NCBI GenBank assembly: GCA_947492955.1
Contig: CANLOV010000010.1
Location: 1-64,000, forward strand
Direction of reading: 5' to 3'
Length of the DNA: 64,000 bases
DNA from: an uncultured Cellulophaga sp.
GTDB lineage: Bacteria; Bacteroidota; Bacteroidia; Flavobacteriales; Flavobacteriaceae
Below are positions 7,757-16,602 of this stretch, in pieces; the first letter of the stretch is position 1, and each line of letters starts with the position of its first letter. The notes beneath the pieces are model-generated. The model did not search any database. It was not told the origin of the DNA and was given only the letters and a program-made list of their open reading frames with translations. Made by a program: the position numbers and the translations under genes.

Positions 7757-9448
7757 ATGCAACTTTCGGAACAAGAAGTTATCAGAAGAGAAAAATTAGG
7801 TAAACTAAGAGAATTAGGTATAGACCCTTATCCTGCTGCCTTATATCCTGTAAACACAACATCTACAAGTATTAAAGATGATTACCAAGAAGGCAAAAAG
7901 GTAATTGTTTCTGGTAGATTAATGAGAAAGAAAGTACAAGGAAAAGCATCCTTTGCCGAATTGCAAGATAGTGAAGGCCGTATACAAGTTTATTTTAATA
8001 GAGATGAAATATGCCCTGGAGAAGATAAACTTAAATATAATGATGTTTTTAAAAAACTATTAGACCTAGGAGATATCATTGGTATAGAAGGTGAATTGTT
8101 TACCACGCAAGTAGGTGAAAAAACAGTTTTAGTAAAAGACTTTACAATTTTAAGCAAAGCTTTACGCCCACTTCCTTTACCAAAAGTAGATGCCGATGGT
8201 AAAGTACACGATGAGTTTAACGATGCAGAATTACGTTACCGACAACGTTATGTAGATTTAGTGGTAAACCCTTCTGTTAAAGAAACTTTTATAAAAAGAA
8301 CTAAAATAACAAATACTATACGTCAGTTTTTTAATGACAGCGGATATTTAGAGGTAGAAACTCCTATTTTACAACCAATTCCGGGAGGTGCTTCTGCTCG
8401 TCCTTTTATAACACACCATAATGCTCTAAATATACCTTTGTATTTACGTATTGCTAATGAGTTGTATTTAAAACGATTAATTGTTGGTGGTTTTGATGGT
8501 GTATATGAGTTTGCTAAAGATTTTAGAAACGAAGGGATGGATCGTACCCACAATCCTGAATTTACGGTAATGGAACTTTATGTTGCTTATAAAGATTACC
8601 ATTGGATGATGGATACTACCGAGAAATTACTAGAAAAAATAGCTATTAACTCTAATGGGGCTTCTAAAATTACAGTAGGAGATAATGAGATTGAGTTTAA
8701 AGCTCCTTATCCAAGAGTTCCAATTTTACAGGCTATTAAAGACCATACAGGCTACGATGTTGCTGGCATGAACGAAGTTGAGCTACGCGAAGTTGCTAAA
8801 AAAGTAGGAATTGAAGTAGACGAAACTATGGGTGTTGGTAAACTTATAGACGAATTATTTGGTGAAAAATGTGAACACCATTACATACAACCTACCTTTA
8901 TTACAGATTACCCTAAAGAAATGAGCCCATTATGTAAGGCACATAGAGATAACCCAGATTTAACAGAACGTTTTGAGCTAATGGTTAATGGTAAAGAATT
9001 AGCAAATGCATATTCTGAGCTTAATGACCCTATTGACCAAAGAGAACGTTTTGAAGAGCAATTAAAATTATCTGCAAAGGGAGACGATGAGGCTATGTTT
9101 ATAGACCAAGACTTTATTAGAGCGCTAGAATATGGAATGCCACCAACTAGTGGTATAGGTATTGGTATAGATAGATTGGTTATGTTAATGACTAACAATG
9201 CATCTATACAAGAAGTTTTATTCTTTCCTCAAATGAGACCAGAGAAAAAAGCTGTTGAACTTTCTGATAATGAAAAAGTAATTTTTGAGATTCTTAAAAA
9301 AGAAACAAAAATAGATTTAGTACAACTAAAAGATGCTGCAGGATTAAGTAATAAAGCTTGGGATAAAGGTATTAAGGGGCTTACTAAAAACGGTCTTGCG
9401 AAAGTATCTAAAGAAGGAGAGACTTTAGTTTGCGAACTTCAAGAGTAA
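7757..9448 (+). CDS. lysS: Lysyl-tRNA synthetase, class II
   Basis: Charges tRNA-Lys with lysine in the cytoplasm. 563 residues: an N-terminal OB-fold anticodon-binding domain (about 45-150, with VSGRLMRKKVQGKASFAELQD) and a class II catalytic core with motif 2 (FRNEGMDRTHNPEFT, about 255-270) and motif 3 (GIGIGIDRLVML, about 465-476). The usual bacterial enzyme ends near the FFPQMRP motif (here ending at 495); this one continues for 68 residues with a helix-turn-helix/winged-helix-like tail (IFEILKKETKIDLVQLKDAAGLS). Similar extended forms are, from memory, common in Bacteroidota. It has its own promoter. Confidence 0.97.
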   Translation: MQLSEQEVIRREKLGKLRELGIDPYPAALYPVNTTSTSIKDDYQEGKKVIVSGRLMRKKVQGKASFAELQDSEGRIQVYFNRDEICPGEDKLKYNDVFKKLLDLGDIIGIEGELFTTQVGEKTVLVKDFTILSKALRPLPLPKVDADGKVHDEFNDAELRYRQRYVDLVVNPSVKETFIKRTKITNTIRQFFNDSGYLEVETPILQPIPGGASARPFITHHNALNIPLYLRIANELYLKRLIVGGFDGVYEFAKDFRNEGMDRTHNPEFTVMELYVAYKDYHWMMDTTEKLLEKIAINSNGASKITVGDNEIEFKAPYPRVPILQAIKDHTGYDVAGMNEVELREVAKKVGIEVDETMGVGKLIDELFGEKCEHHYIQPTFITDYPKEMSPLCKAHRDNPDLTERFELMVNGKELANAYSELNDPIDQRERFEEQLKLSAKGDDEAMFIDQDFIRALEYGMPPTSGIGIGIDRLVMLMTNNASIQEVLFFPQMRPEKKAVELSDNEKVIFEILKKETKIDLVQLKDAAGLSNKAWDKGIKGLTKNGLAKVSKEGETLVCELQE

Positions 9449-9454
9449 TTAATA

Positions 9455-9637
9455 TTACTGCTCCAAGTTTCTAATTTCTAAACTTATAAGTTCTAACGCC
9501 TCAAAATGGGGCGTTATTTCTATTGGGTTACAACAAACTTCACAATCTTCTACATACATCTGCTTAGCAACCGAAGCATCTAACAGCATAGATATTTCTT
9601 CCCAACAATAAGGACATTGAAAAAAATGCTCTATCAT
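9455..9637 (-). CDS. CPXCG-type cysteine-rich small protein
   Basis: 60 residues. Cysteines at 8 and 11 (CPYC) and at 32, 35 and 36 (CEVCC) could form a zinc-ribbon-like site. This matches the short 'CPXCG motif-containing cysteine-rich' family (function unknown) widespread in Proteobacteria and Bacteroidota, although the glycine of the name is Trp here (CPYCW). It is convergent with lysS with only six bases between the stops. Confidence 0.85.
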   Translation of the reverse strand: MIEHFFQCPYCWEEISMLLDASVAKQMYVEDCEVCCNPIEITPHFEALELISLEIRNLEQ

Positions 9638-9699
9638 AAATTAAAATTTATAATTATAAAACTAAGCATTTTTAAGAACCTAATAATTTGTTTTCTTAA

Positions 9700-10104
9700 T
9701 TATTCATCAAAACTTAGGTTTGCATAATCTAACCTATATTTTCTATACAATACATCCATTATTTCGGATTTAGCTTTCTCTTGAGTTGTATTTTCTTTGT
9801 TGTAATAAATACTTATAATAGGGTTTTTAGCCATATGCTTTTGTTGGCTGTGATACCCTAATTGAGAAACTATATCCGATAACAGCATTTTATCATATTT
9901 AATAGTTACTCTTTCGTTACTAACTACTGACTTATTTATATCTGCATCCCAATAATATGTACGTCCATTATGAAGCTTAAAAAAGTTCTTCTCTACTTCT
10001 ATATTTTCTACAAACTCTGTTACTACAAATATTTCTTTATCAACATTACAACTTGTAAGGATCAGCATTAATATAACTATCGAATATAATTTTCTTCTTC
10101 CCAT
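9700..10104 (-). CDS. Small lipoprotein of unknown function
   Basis: 134 residues. Signal peptide with hydrophobic residues 7-16 and lipobox LTSC (Cys19). The mature part has no recognised motif; it is mixed alpha/beta with a segment VERVTIKYDKMLLSDIV-like (about 70-85) reminiscent of secretin/TonB short N-terminal beta-alpha-beta modules, but the resemblance is weak. It lies 60 bases downstream of the second LRR gene on the same strand and could be co-transcribed with it. Confidence 0.6.
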   Translation of the reverse strand: MGRRKLYSIVILMLILTSCNVDKEIFVVTEFVENIEVEKNFFKLHNGRTYYWDADINKSVVSNERVTIKYDKMLLSDIVSQLGYHSQQKHMAKNPIISIYYNKENTTQEKAKSEIMDVLYRKYRLDYANLSFDE

Positions 10105-10164
10105 AATCTATCGACTTTATAAATTACCATTATATCATTTTCACATACATCGCTTTGTAACTAG

Positions 10165-11055
10165 TTATTCTTCATCTTCAAACTTTGTATCTGCCATACC
10201 AGTTTTACTGTAATTAACCCCTTTAAAATCTATTTCTGTATTACTCTTATCATAATCAAAAACTAATAACTGATTAGAGTTCATTTGTTTTAAATTATCT
10301 AAAGAATTGAATTTATTATTTTGAATCTGAAAAATTTCTAAACTCGCTAATTGTCCAAACTCTTTTGGTATTGCACCTTCTAATTGATTATTAGCCAACA
10401 CCAACTCTTTAAGTTTAATTAAATTACCTAATTCTGATGGCAAGGCTCCGTCTAAAGCATTTTCAAAAAGCCCCAAATTTTCTAATTGTTTAAGCTTTCC
10501 TAGGCTAATAGGTATTCCTCCTTTTAAACTATTACTAGATAGATTTAAAATTTTTAAATGCTTTAAATCTCCTATGCTCTTAGGGATTACTCCCGTTAAA
10601 AAATTATTAAATATGCTAAACTCCTCTAAGCTTACCATACTTCCTATACTTTCTGGAATGTTCCCTTTTATCCTATTCATTTCTAACTTTAATATTTTTA
10701 AGTTAGATAACATAGTTAAACTACTTGGTAATTGCCCTGTTATATTGTTAAATGCTAAATTTAAATACGTAAGATTATTTAAATTTTCTATCTCCTTAGG
10801 TAAACTACCTACAAGGTTGTTTCTAAACAAATTAAGCGCAACAACATGGTTATTTTCTATTTTAACTCCGTACCATTTAGATACTGGATCTTTTAAATTC
10901 CATTTATGAATCCAATCCTTACCATTTGTACTATTATACAATGCTATTAAAGATTTTTTTTCTGATTTAGAAATAGATGCACTTACTACTGTAGTAAACA
11001 CCAATAAAAAACAGACTAGTAAAAAACCTTGTTTTATGTTCTGAACTTTATTCAT
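10165..11055 (-). CDS. Secreted plant-type leucine-rich-repeat protein (copy 2)
   Basis: 296 residues with a signal peptide (about 1-26). An N-terminal cap resembles plant LRRNT_2 (LIALYNSTNGKDW, then WYGVKIENNHV, about 37-71). About eight repeats of 23-24 residues follow, with consensus LxxLxxLxLxxNxLxGxIPxxLGxL, the plant-specific LRR class. It ends with the acidic tail ADTKFEDEE. No C-terminal T9SS sorting domain or transmembrane segment is seen. It forms a tandem pair with the gene at 11068-11946 (12-base gap), clearly by duplication. Such proteins usually bind protein or carbohydrate ligands; the partner is unknown. Confidence 0.85.
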   Translation of the reverse strand: MNKVQNIKQGFLLVCFLLVFTTVVSASISKSEKKSLIALYNSTNGKDWIHKWNLKDPVSKWYGVKIENNHVVALNLFRNNLVGSLPKEIENLNNLTYLNLAFNNITGQLPSSLTMLSNLKILKLEMNRIKGNIPESIGSMVSLEEFSIFNNFLTGVIPKSIGDLKHLKILNLSSNSLKGGIPISLGKLKQLENLGLFENALDGALPSELGNLIKLKELVLANNQLEGAIPKEFGQLASLEIFQIQNNKFNSLDNLKQMNSNQLLVFDYDKSNTEIDFKGVNYSKTGMADTKFEDEE

Positions 11056-11067
11056 AGTAAATGCTAT

Positions 11068-11946
11068 TTATTCTTCAAATTTTGTATCTGCAGTTCTTAT
11101 ATTCTTTTCCTCGTATAATTTTATAAAATCTCCTTTCTTAAAGCGATCATCGTCTACATCATAATCTAGCAAAGCAATATTTGTTTGCGAAGGCATTATT
11201 TTCATTAGATGAAACTTATCTATATTATTCTTCTGTAATTGTAGAACTCTAAGATTTGCCAATTCGAAAACAGTTTCTGGAAACTTCCCTTCTATTTTAT
11301 TTTCCGATAAAACCAATGTATTTAAATTCGTAAGCTTACCTAAGCTTTTAGGAATAACTCCTTCTATATGATTTCCTGCTAATTCTAACCGCTCTAATGA
11401 TTTTAAATCTCCAAGAGCATTAGGTATTTGTCCCGAAAAAGAATTATCGGACATGCTTATTATTTTTAAATTACTTAGTTTACCTAAACTTACAGGTAAT
11501 TCTCCTGATAAGTTATTGCTAAAAAAATCTAGCACTACTAATTTATTTAAATCACCTATGGCATTAGGAAGTGTTCCTGTTAATTGATTCTTTCCTAATC
11601 TAAGCACAACTAAGTTATTTAAGTATGTTATTTCTTCTGGTACTGTTCCTCCTATAAAATTAAAAGCAAGGTTTAAAACTTTTAAGTTTTTTAATTTACC
11701 TATGGATTTAGGCAGATTTCCTCTAAGATTGTTATTAAATAATGTAATTGAAGTTACTGTATTATTTTCTATATGAACTCCATACCATGTAGAAGCTGGT
11801 TTACTTAAATCCCAAGATACAGTCCAATTTGCCCCTTCTGTGTGTGTGTACAAATCTACTAATGCTTGTTTTTCCTTATTAGAAATAGTTGCATAAGTAA
11901 GGTTGCTAATCGCCGAAATAAAAAAAATGAGTAATCTTATTTTCAT
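11068..11946 (-). CDS. Secreted plant-type leucine-rich-repeat protein (copy 1)
   Basis: 292 residues, paralogue of the downstream gene, with the same plan: signal peptide (about 1-19), cap (ALVDLYTHTEGANW ... WYGVHIENNTV), about eight plant-type LRRs (for example GLKNLKVLNLAF-like units ending in GxxPxxIGxLxxL) and the tail RTADTKFEE. It is first of the pair; the 12-base gap suggests one transcript. Identity between the copies is highest in the cap, the early repeats and the last dozen residues, while middle repeats have diverged. No anchor is seen, so it is probably periplasmic or secreted. Confidence 0.85.
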   Translation of the reverse strand: MKIRLLIFFISAISNLTYATISNKEKQALVDLYTHTEGANWTVSWDLSKPASTWYGVHIENNTVTSITLFNNNLRGNLPKSIGKLKNLKVLNLAFNFIGGTVPEEITYLNNLVVLRLGKNQLTGTLPNAIGDLNKLVVLDFFSNNLSGELPVSLGKLSNLKIISMSDNSFSGQIPNALGDLKSLERLELAGNHIEGVIPKSLGKLTNLNTLVLSENKIEGKFPETVFELANLRVLQLQKNNIDKFHLMKIMPSQTNIALLDYDVDDDRFKKGDFIKLYEEKNIRTADTKFEE

Positions 11947-12095
11947 CGTTATAGGTACTTAAATTAAATATTTTATAAGAATATACCTACAAATTAACAG
12001 TTTTAAAACTACATATCTAAAATTACTCGATAAATTACATTCTTGCCTATATTTTTTGTTGTGAAAATTTAAAATTATGTGGTGTATCCGATAAA

Positions 12096-14006
12096 CTACA
12101 AACTAAAATCTTCTAACTGTAGCGTAATTTCTTCCCACCTATTCATAAAATCTTTTAGCTCGTTTTTCTTATTCTCGTAGGAATCAAAAAAGTTTGGCTT
12201 ACTTATAGTAGCATCATAATTCATTAACAATTCTTGATCTATTGCTGCTATTTCTTTCTCTAATAATGCTATTTTACTTTCTACTGAGCTTAACTTATTT
12301 TTTAAGGATTTTATCTTTTTTTGATCTTCATAAGTATTCTCCTTAGGTTTTTCTTTTTGCTTAACTACTACTTTCTTTTTCTCTATAGCTCTAAAGTCTT
12401 CTACTTTACGTTGATCTAAGTAATAATCTATATCTCCAAGATATTCTTTTATATTCCCTTCTTTAAACTCGTATACATTATTGGTTAAGCCTTGTAAAAA
12501 ATCTCTATCGTGAGATACCAATATTAAAGTCCCTTCAAAATTTTGTAATGCTTGTTTAAGTACATTTTTAGACTTAATATCTAAGTGGTTGGTAGGCTCA
12601 TCCATTACCAATACATTAAAAGGTTGTAGTAACATTTTGGCTAGTGCCAATCTATTACGTTCTCCTCCAGATAGTACTCTTACATATTTCTCTACTTCAT
12701 CTCCCCTAAACAAGAACGAACCCAAAATATCTCTTACTTTACTTCTTGTCTTTTCATTAGCAGCATCTATCATTGTATCTAAAACAGTTTTAGAACCATC
12801 TAGATACTCTGCTTGGTTTTGGGCAAAATACCCTATTTGTACGTTGTGTCCTAACTTTACGTTTCCATCATAATCTATATCGCCCACCATAATCTTGGCT
12901 AGTGTAGATTTTCCTTGTCCATTTTGTCCAACAAAAGCTGTTTTTACTCCTCTTTCTATTAATATATTAATATTAGATAGTACTTTATTATCTCCGTAGC
13001 TCTTATACAACTTATCTACTTCTACCACTACCTTACCAGGAGTTACTGAAACAGGAAATCGTAGTGTCATTACACTATTATCATCTTCATCTACCTCTAT
13101 GCGCTCTATCTTATCTAATTTTTTAATTAAAGATTGTGCCATAGACGCTTTAGTAGATTTTGCTCTAAATTTCTCTATTAAACGTTCTGCCTGCTGTATT
13201 TCTTTAGCCTGATTTTTTTGAGCACTTAATTGCTGCTCTTTAATCTCATTTCTTAATACTAAATATTTAGAATAGGGTTTATTGTAATCGTAAATTCTTC
13301 CTAATGAAATCTCAATAGTTCTGTTAGTTACATTATCTAAAAACATTTTATCGTGAGATACTATTACAACTGCCCCCGTATAACTACGCAAAAATTGTTC
13401 TAACCATATTATAGATTCTATATCTAAGTGGTTTGTAGGCTCATCTAACAGTAAAACATCATTGTCTTGTAATAACAATTTTGCTAACTCTATACGCATA
13501 CGCCATCCGCCAGAAAAGGTTTCCGTTTTTTTATCAAAATCTTCGCGCTTAAAACCAAGTCCTTGTAAAATTTTCTCTGTTTCTCCTTGGTAGTTATATC
13601 CGCCTATTATCTCGTAGTGCTGCGTTTTATCACTTAAATCTACTATGAGCTGATTATAACTTTCGCTTTCATAATCGGTACGCTCTGCTAATTGATGATT
13701 AATTTCATCTAACTCTAATTCAATCTTTTTAATTTCAACAAAAGCTTGGTACGATTCTTCTAACACAGACCTCCCTTGTACAAAATCTATATCTTGCTTT
13801 AAAAACCCTAGCTGAATATCTTTATCGGACGCTATGGTACCAGAATCTATAGGCATTTCTTTTGAAAGTAACTTTAATAAGGTAGACTTACCCGCTCCGT
13901 TTTTTCCAATAAGACCTACTCTATCTCCTGAGTTTAATCTAAAAGATATTTCTTCGAATAAATATTCTCCTCCAAATGAGACAGATAGGTTGTGTATATT
14001 AAGCAT
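12096..14006 (-). CDS. ABC-F family ATPase (Uup/EttA-like)
   Basis: 636 residues with two ABC ATPase domains and no transmembrane segments, the mark of ABC-F proteins, which act on the ribosome. Walker A motifs are GKNGAGKS (34-41) and GQNGQGKS; signatures are FSGGWRMR and LSGGERNR; Walker B segments end in LLLDEPTNHLD and LVMDEPTNHLD. The linker between domains is rich in Lys/Gln/Glu helices and the last about 90 residues are a predicted coiled coil (KKIKSLKNKLSSVESKI), as in Uup. The exact subfamily is not decided. It is divergent from the DUF983 gene. Confidence 0.93.
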   Translation of the reverse strand: MLNIHNLSVSFGGEYLFEEISFRLNSGDRVGLIGKNGAGKSTLLKLLSKEMPIDSGTIASDKDIQLGFLKQDIDFVQGRSVLEESYQAFVEIKKIELELDEINHQLAERTDYESESYNQLIVDLSDKTQHYEIIGGYNYQGETEKILQGLGFKREDFDKKTETFSGGWRMRIELAKLLLQDNDVLLLDEPTNHLDIESIIWLEQFLRSYTGAVVIVSHDKMFLDNVTNRTIEISLGRIYDYNKPYSKYLVLRNEIKEQQLSAQKNQAKEIQQAERLIEKFRAKSTKASMAQSLIKKLDKIERIEVDEDDNSVMTLRFPVSVTPGKVVVEVDKLYKSYGDNKVLSNINILIERGVKTAFVGQNGQGKSTLAKIMVGDIDYDGNVKLGHNVQIGYFAQNQAEYLDGSKTVLDTMIDAANEKTRSKVRDILGSFLFRGDEVEKYVRVLSGGERNRLALAKMLLQPFNVLVMDEPTNHLDIKSKNVLKQALQNFEGTLILVSHDRDFLQGLTNNVYEFKEGNIKEYLGDIDYYLDQRKVEDFRAIEKKKVVVKQKEKPKENTYEDQKKIKSLKNKLSSVESKIALLEKEIAAIDQELLMNYDATISKPNFFDSYENKKNELKDFMNRWEEITLQLEDFSL

Positions 14007-14047
14007 ATTTTGTGACTAATGTTACAATAAAAAATGGTTCAAATCCT

Positions 14048-14055
14048 TAACTTTG
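14048..14055 (+). promoter_or_regulatory. -7 element for the DUF983 gene
   Basis: TAACTTTG, an exact TAnnTTTG match, 15 bases before the ATG at 14071. It overlaps the only upstream in-frame TTG (14053), which argues that translation starts at 14071. Confidence 0.5.
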
Positions 14056-14070
14056 CTAAAACTTTTGCAA

Positions 14071-14454
14071 ATGTTAAAAAAAGGATACAAACTATACAGT
14101 ATTTTAACAGGAACTTGCCCAAAATGTCATGAAGAAAGTATGTATGAGGATAAAAACCCTTATCATATTGAGAATATCTTTAAAATGAACGAGCGTTGTT
14201 CTCATTGTAATACTAAATACAAAATAGAACCTTCTTTTTTTTATGGCGCTATGTATGTTAGTTATCCTGTTGGAATTGCCTTTGCTACAGCTGCATTTGT
14301 AATTACCTTTTTATTACTTAAAACTTCTTTAATTATTACTTTTATAGCTATTGTAATAACTATGATTGCTTGTTTACCAATAATCATAAGATTATCTAGA
14401 AATATTTGGATTAACTTTTTTCACAAGTATGATAAAAATGCTATAAAACAGTAA
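14071..14454 (+). CDS. DUF983 membrane protein
   Basis: 127 residues from ATG 14071. An in-frame TTG exists 18 bases upstream but lies in the -7 promoter element, so ATG is chosen. Two Cys pairs (CPKC and CSHC) form a zinc-ribbon-like N-terminal part, followed by two hydrophobic helices (about 66-87 and 90-108). This is the DUF983 family, membrane proteins of unknown function. Its stop codon directly abuts the stop of the convergent oxidoreductase gene. Confidence 0.85.
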   Translation: MLKKGYKLYSILTGTCPKCHEESMYEDKNPYHIENIFKMNERCSHCNTKYKIEPSFFYGAMYVSYPVGIAFATAAFVITFLLLKTSLIITFIAIVITMIACLPIIIRLSRNIWINFFHKYDKNAIKQ

Positions 14455-15510
14455 TTACGCTGTAAAGTATTTTTTAGTAAATCTAGCTATATTTATTTCG
14501 GGTGTTAATTGCTCTCTTTTTTCTATAAACTCATATAATTCCCTTGATGCGTAAGGAGCTATCATTACGCCTCTAGAGCCAAAGCCATTAAGTACAAACA
14601 AATTATTATGTTTAGGATGTTTTCCTACTAATGGTCGCCTATCTGCTACGGTAGGTCTTATACCTGCCACATGCTTTACCACATCGTAATCGCATTTTAA
14701 AAATGTATTTAGCTTTTCTAATAATTCTATTTTAGATGCTTCTGTTGGGATATTGGTTTTATCTTTCCATTTATAGGTTGCTCCCACACGGTATATATCT
14801 TCTCCCAGTGGAATTATAAATACGGATGATTTAATAACTCTAGTCTCTTTTAATTCTGGAGCTTTTATCGTTAACAATTCTCCTTTAGTTCCATTTAAAG
14901 GCAAATAATTAAAATAAGGATTGCTTTTTAAACCAAAACCAGTAGCAAAGACTATTTTTTTTGCTTTTATAGATTGATATAAAACTACATTTTCTTCAAC
15001 CTTCATCATGTCAAAATCAAAAGTAGCCTCTATTAATACTTCTTTTTTTCTTAAATAAGATTGATATTCTTGTAACAATAGCTTTGTATCTATTCTACCC
15101 GTTCCTAAGACCTCTCCATAACCAAAAGAAGCATCTAAGGCATCATTTTTATTGGGCAGTATTGTAGTAGACAAAAATGATTTTAATGCAGGTTTGTCCG
15201 ATGCTTCAAACCACATGTTTTGTTCCTCTATAGAGGTAAAACGCCTTAATACAGGCACTTTAAAATCTAATTGCGTTCCTAATTTATTTTCTAAACTAGA
15301 ATAAAAAGGCAATGCTTCCTCTAGCTGGTTTTTAGCATTCCAGGCAGCCGTAAATCGTTTTAATATTACCGGGTTGTATAAGCCCCCAGCAACATTAGAA
15401 GATGTTTGCGATGCATCACTAATAACAATAAATTTCTTCTGGTTTTTTTCTAAAGTTTCGCAAAAAGAAATGCCTGCCAAACCTAAACCCACAACTATAT
15501 AATCTAACAT
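14455..15510 (-). CDS. FAD-dependent oxidoreductase (DAO/DadA-like)
   Basis: 351 residues. The N-terminal dinucleotide-binding motif GLGLAG (8-13) and the C-terminal segment VAGIRPTVADRRPLVGKHP with LNGFGSRGVMIAP are typical of the D-amino-acid-oxidase fold (glycine oxidase, MnmC C-domain). The substrate is not evident; an MnmC-like tRNA role is possible because of the LNGFGSRG segment, but the methyltransferase domain is absent. The gene follows the gld block behind a terminator and has its own -7 element abutting the start codon. Confidence 0.85.
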   Translation of the reverse strand: MLDYIVVGLGLAGISFCETLEKNQKKFIVISDASQTSSNVAGGLYNPVILKRFTAAWNAKNQLEEALPFYSSLENKLGTQLDFKVPVLRRFTSIEEQNMWFEASDKPALKSFLSTTILPNKNDALDASFGYGEVLGTGRIDTKLLLQEYQSYLRKKEVLIEATFDFDMMKVEENVVLYQSIKAKKIVFATGFGLKSNPYFNYLPLNGTKGELLTIKAPELKETRVIKSSVFIIPLGEDIYRVGATYKWKDKTNIPTEASKIELLEKLNTFLKCDYDVVKHVAGIRPTVADRRPLVGKHPKHNNLFVLNGFGSRGVMIAPYASRELYEFIEKREQLTPEINIARFTKKYFTA

Positions 15511-15514
15511 ATAG

Positions 15515-15522
15515 CAAAAGTA
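15515..15522 (-). promoter_or_regulatory. -7 element abutting the oxidoreductase start
   Basis: TACTTTTG on the minus strand, separated from the ATG at 15510 by four bases. The protein start is secure because the GxGxxG motif begins at residue 8, so the transcript would be nearly leaderless. No -33 TTG is obvious. Confidence 0.5.
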
Positions 15523-15548
15523 AAGAATACTTAGAAGGTATTACTAAT

Positions 15549-15581
15549 AAAAAATGCCACACTAAAAGTGCAGCATTTTTT
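15549..15581 (-). terminator. Terminator of the gldKLMN block
   Basis: Stem AAAAAATGC-CAC with GTG-(CA)-GCATTTTTT: twelve base pairs with a two-base bulge and a 7-base loop, followed on the minus strand by a T-run. It lies 32 bases after the gldN stop and before the promoter of the oxidoreductase gene. Confidence 0.8.
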
Positions 15582-15612
15582 ATATTATTTTGAATTGGAA
15601 TATTCTTTGTGG

Positions 15613-16515
15613 CTAATACGCCCACATATCTTGTTCTCTATCTCTAATAACTTCTTTAATACGTTCTGCCTCTAACAACTGAAATAGTGCATTATCTGCT
15701 ATATAATCTTTAATCTTACGATCTCCATGCACATTATCTTCTTTATAGATAGTTGCATTAAAACGTCTAGCGTTTAGCAACATATCAAAAGATATGGGTT
15801 GTGCTGAGTTTTGCTGATTAAAAACTTTAGCTTCGTGCAGAATTTCTCTTGCAGACGGATACCATACCCAGAAAAGTGGCACTTTAGCTTCTGAGATATC
15901 CATATTCTCATCATCTATAAAGTTAACATCTGGTGCTACAGGAGCAATACCTAATAAACGGTATTTTAATTCTCCCTGGCGCTTATCAAAATACCATATT
16001 CCTTTAACAAGGTATTCTTCTAAATCTGCAGCTGTTAAATCTCTACGATTAATATATTCTGGAGAAACTTCTTCACCAGCATTTAATTGTTCAAAACCGT
16101 AATCTGTAGTATCTACCTTTTGTAATGTAGCTTCTAAATCACTAAACTTTCTTTTCTCCGTAAAATAAGAATCTACATATACATCTGTAAGTTTACCATT
16201 CTTTATATTCTTAATAAGAACATCATACAATGATCTTCTGTCCGAACCAATGTCTATGGTATCTATTGGATAGTACATAGGAAAGTTAACACGCTCATCC
16301 AAGTCAATAAGCTCCCATACCGTTTTAGACCATAAAATATCTCTATCATCTACGTATGCATATGGTAAAGGGGCATCATTATCCTTCTCTATTTGCGCTT
16401 CTGTCTTTTTTCCAACATCTTCTGGCTTTTTCGCATTTAATAAATTCGCTTGCGCCATCATAGACATTGGTAACAATGTTAAAGCTCCTATTAATAAAAC
16501 ATTCTTCCAATTCAT
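15613..16515 (-). CDS. gldN: Gliding motility / T9SS protein GldN
   Basis: 300 residues with a signal peptide (about 1-21, ending MMAQA). GldN is a periplasmic partner of the outer-membrane lipoprotein GldK; together they form the ring above the GldLM motor of the type IX secretion system (established for GldKN/PorKN). Sequence features are the conserved block VDDRDILWSKTVWELIDLDERVNFP (here about 55-80) and the region around LFWVWYPSAREILHEAKVFN (about 219-238). Last gene of the gldKLMN cluster, 87 bases after gldM and followed by a terminator. Confidence 0.97.
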   Translation of the reverse strand: MNWKNVLLIGALTLLPMSMMAQANLLNAKKPEDVGKKTEAQIEKDNDAPLPYAYVDDRDILWSKTVWELIDLDERVNFPMYYPIDTIDIGSDRRSLYDVLIKNIKNGKLTDVYVDSYFTEKRKFSDLEATLQKVDTTDYGFEQLNAGEEVSPEYINRRDLTAADLEEYLVKGIWYFDKRQGELKYRLLGIAPVAPDVNFIDDENMDISEAKVPLFWVWYPSAREILHEAKVFNQQNSAQPISFDMLLNARRFNATIYKEDNVHGDRKIKDYIADNALFQLLEAERIKEVIRDREQDMWAY

Positions 16516-16602
16516 TTTATTTACTATTTATTGGTTTTTATAAGTTAAATAATAAGCCATTATAATAATTATAATGACTTATTACATATTTTATAATTAC
16601 TA

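Noticed and set aside
14036-14046. GGTTCAAATCC, identical to a tRNA T-loop region
   Set aside because: No acceptor stem, anticodon arm or CCA end is present around it; it lies in the promoter gap of the DUF983 gene. Chance match.
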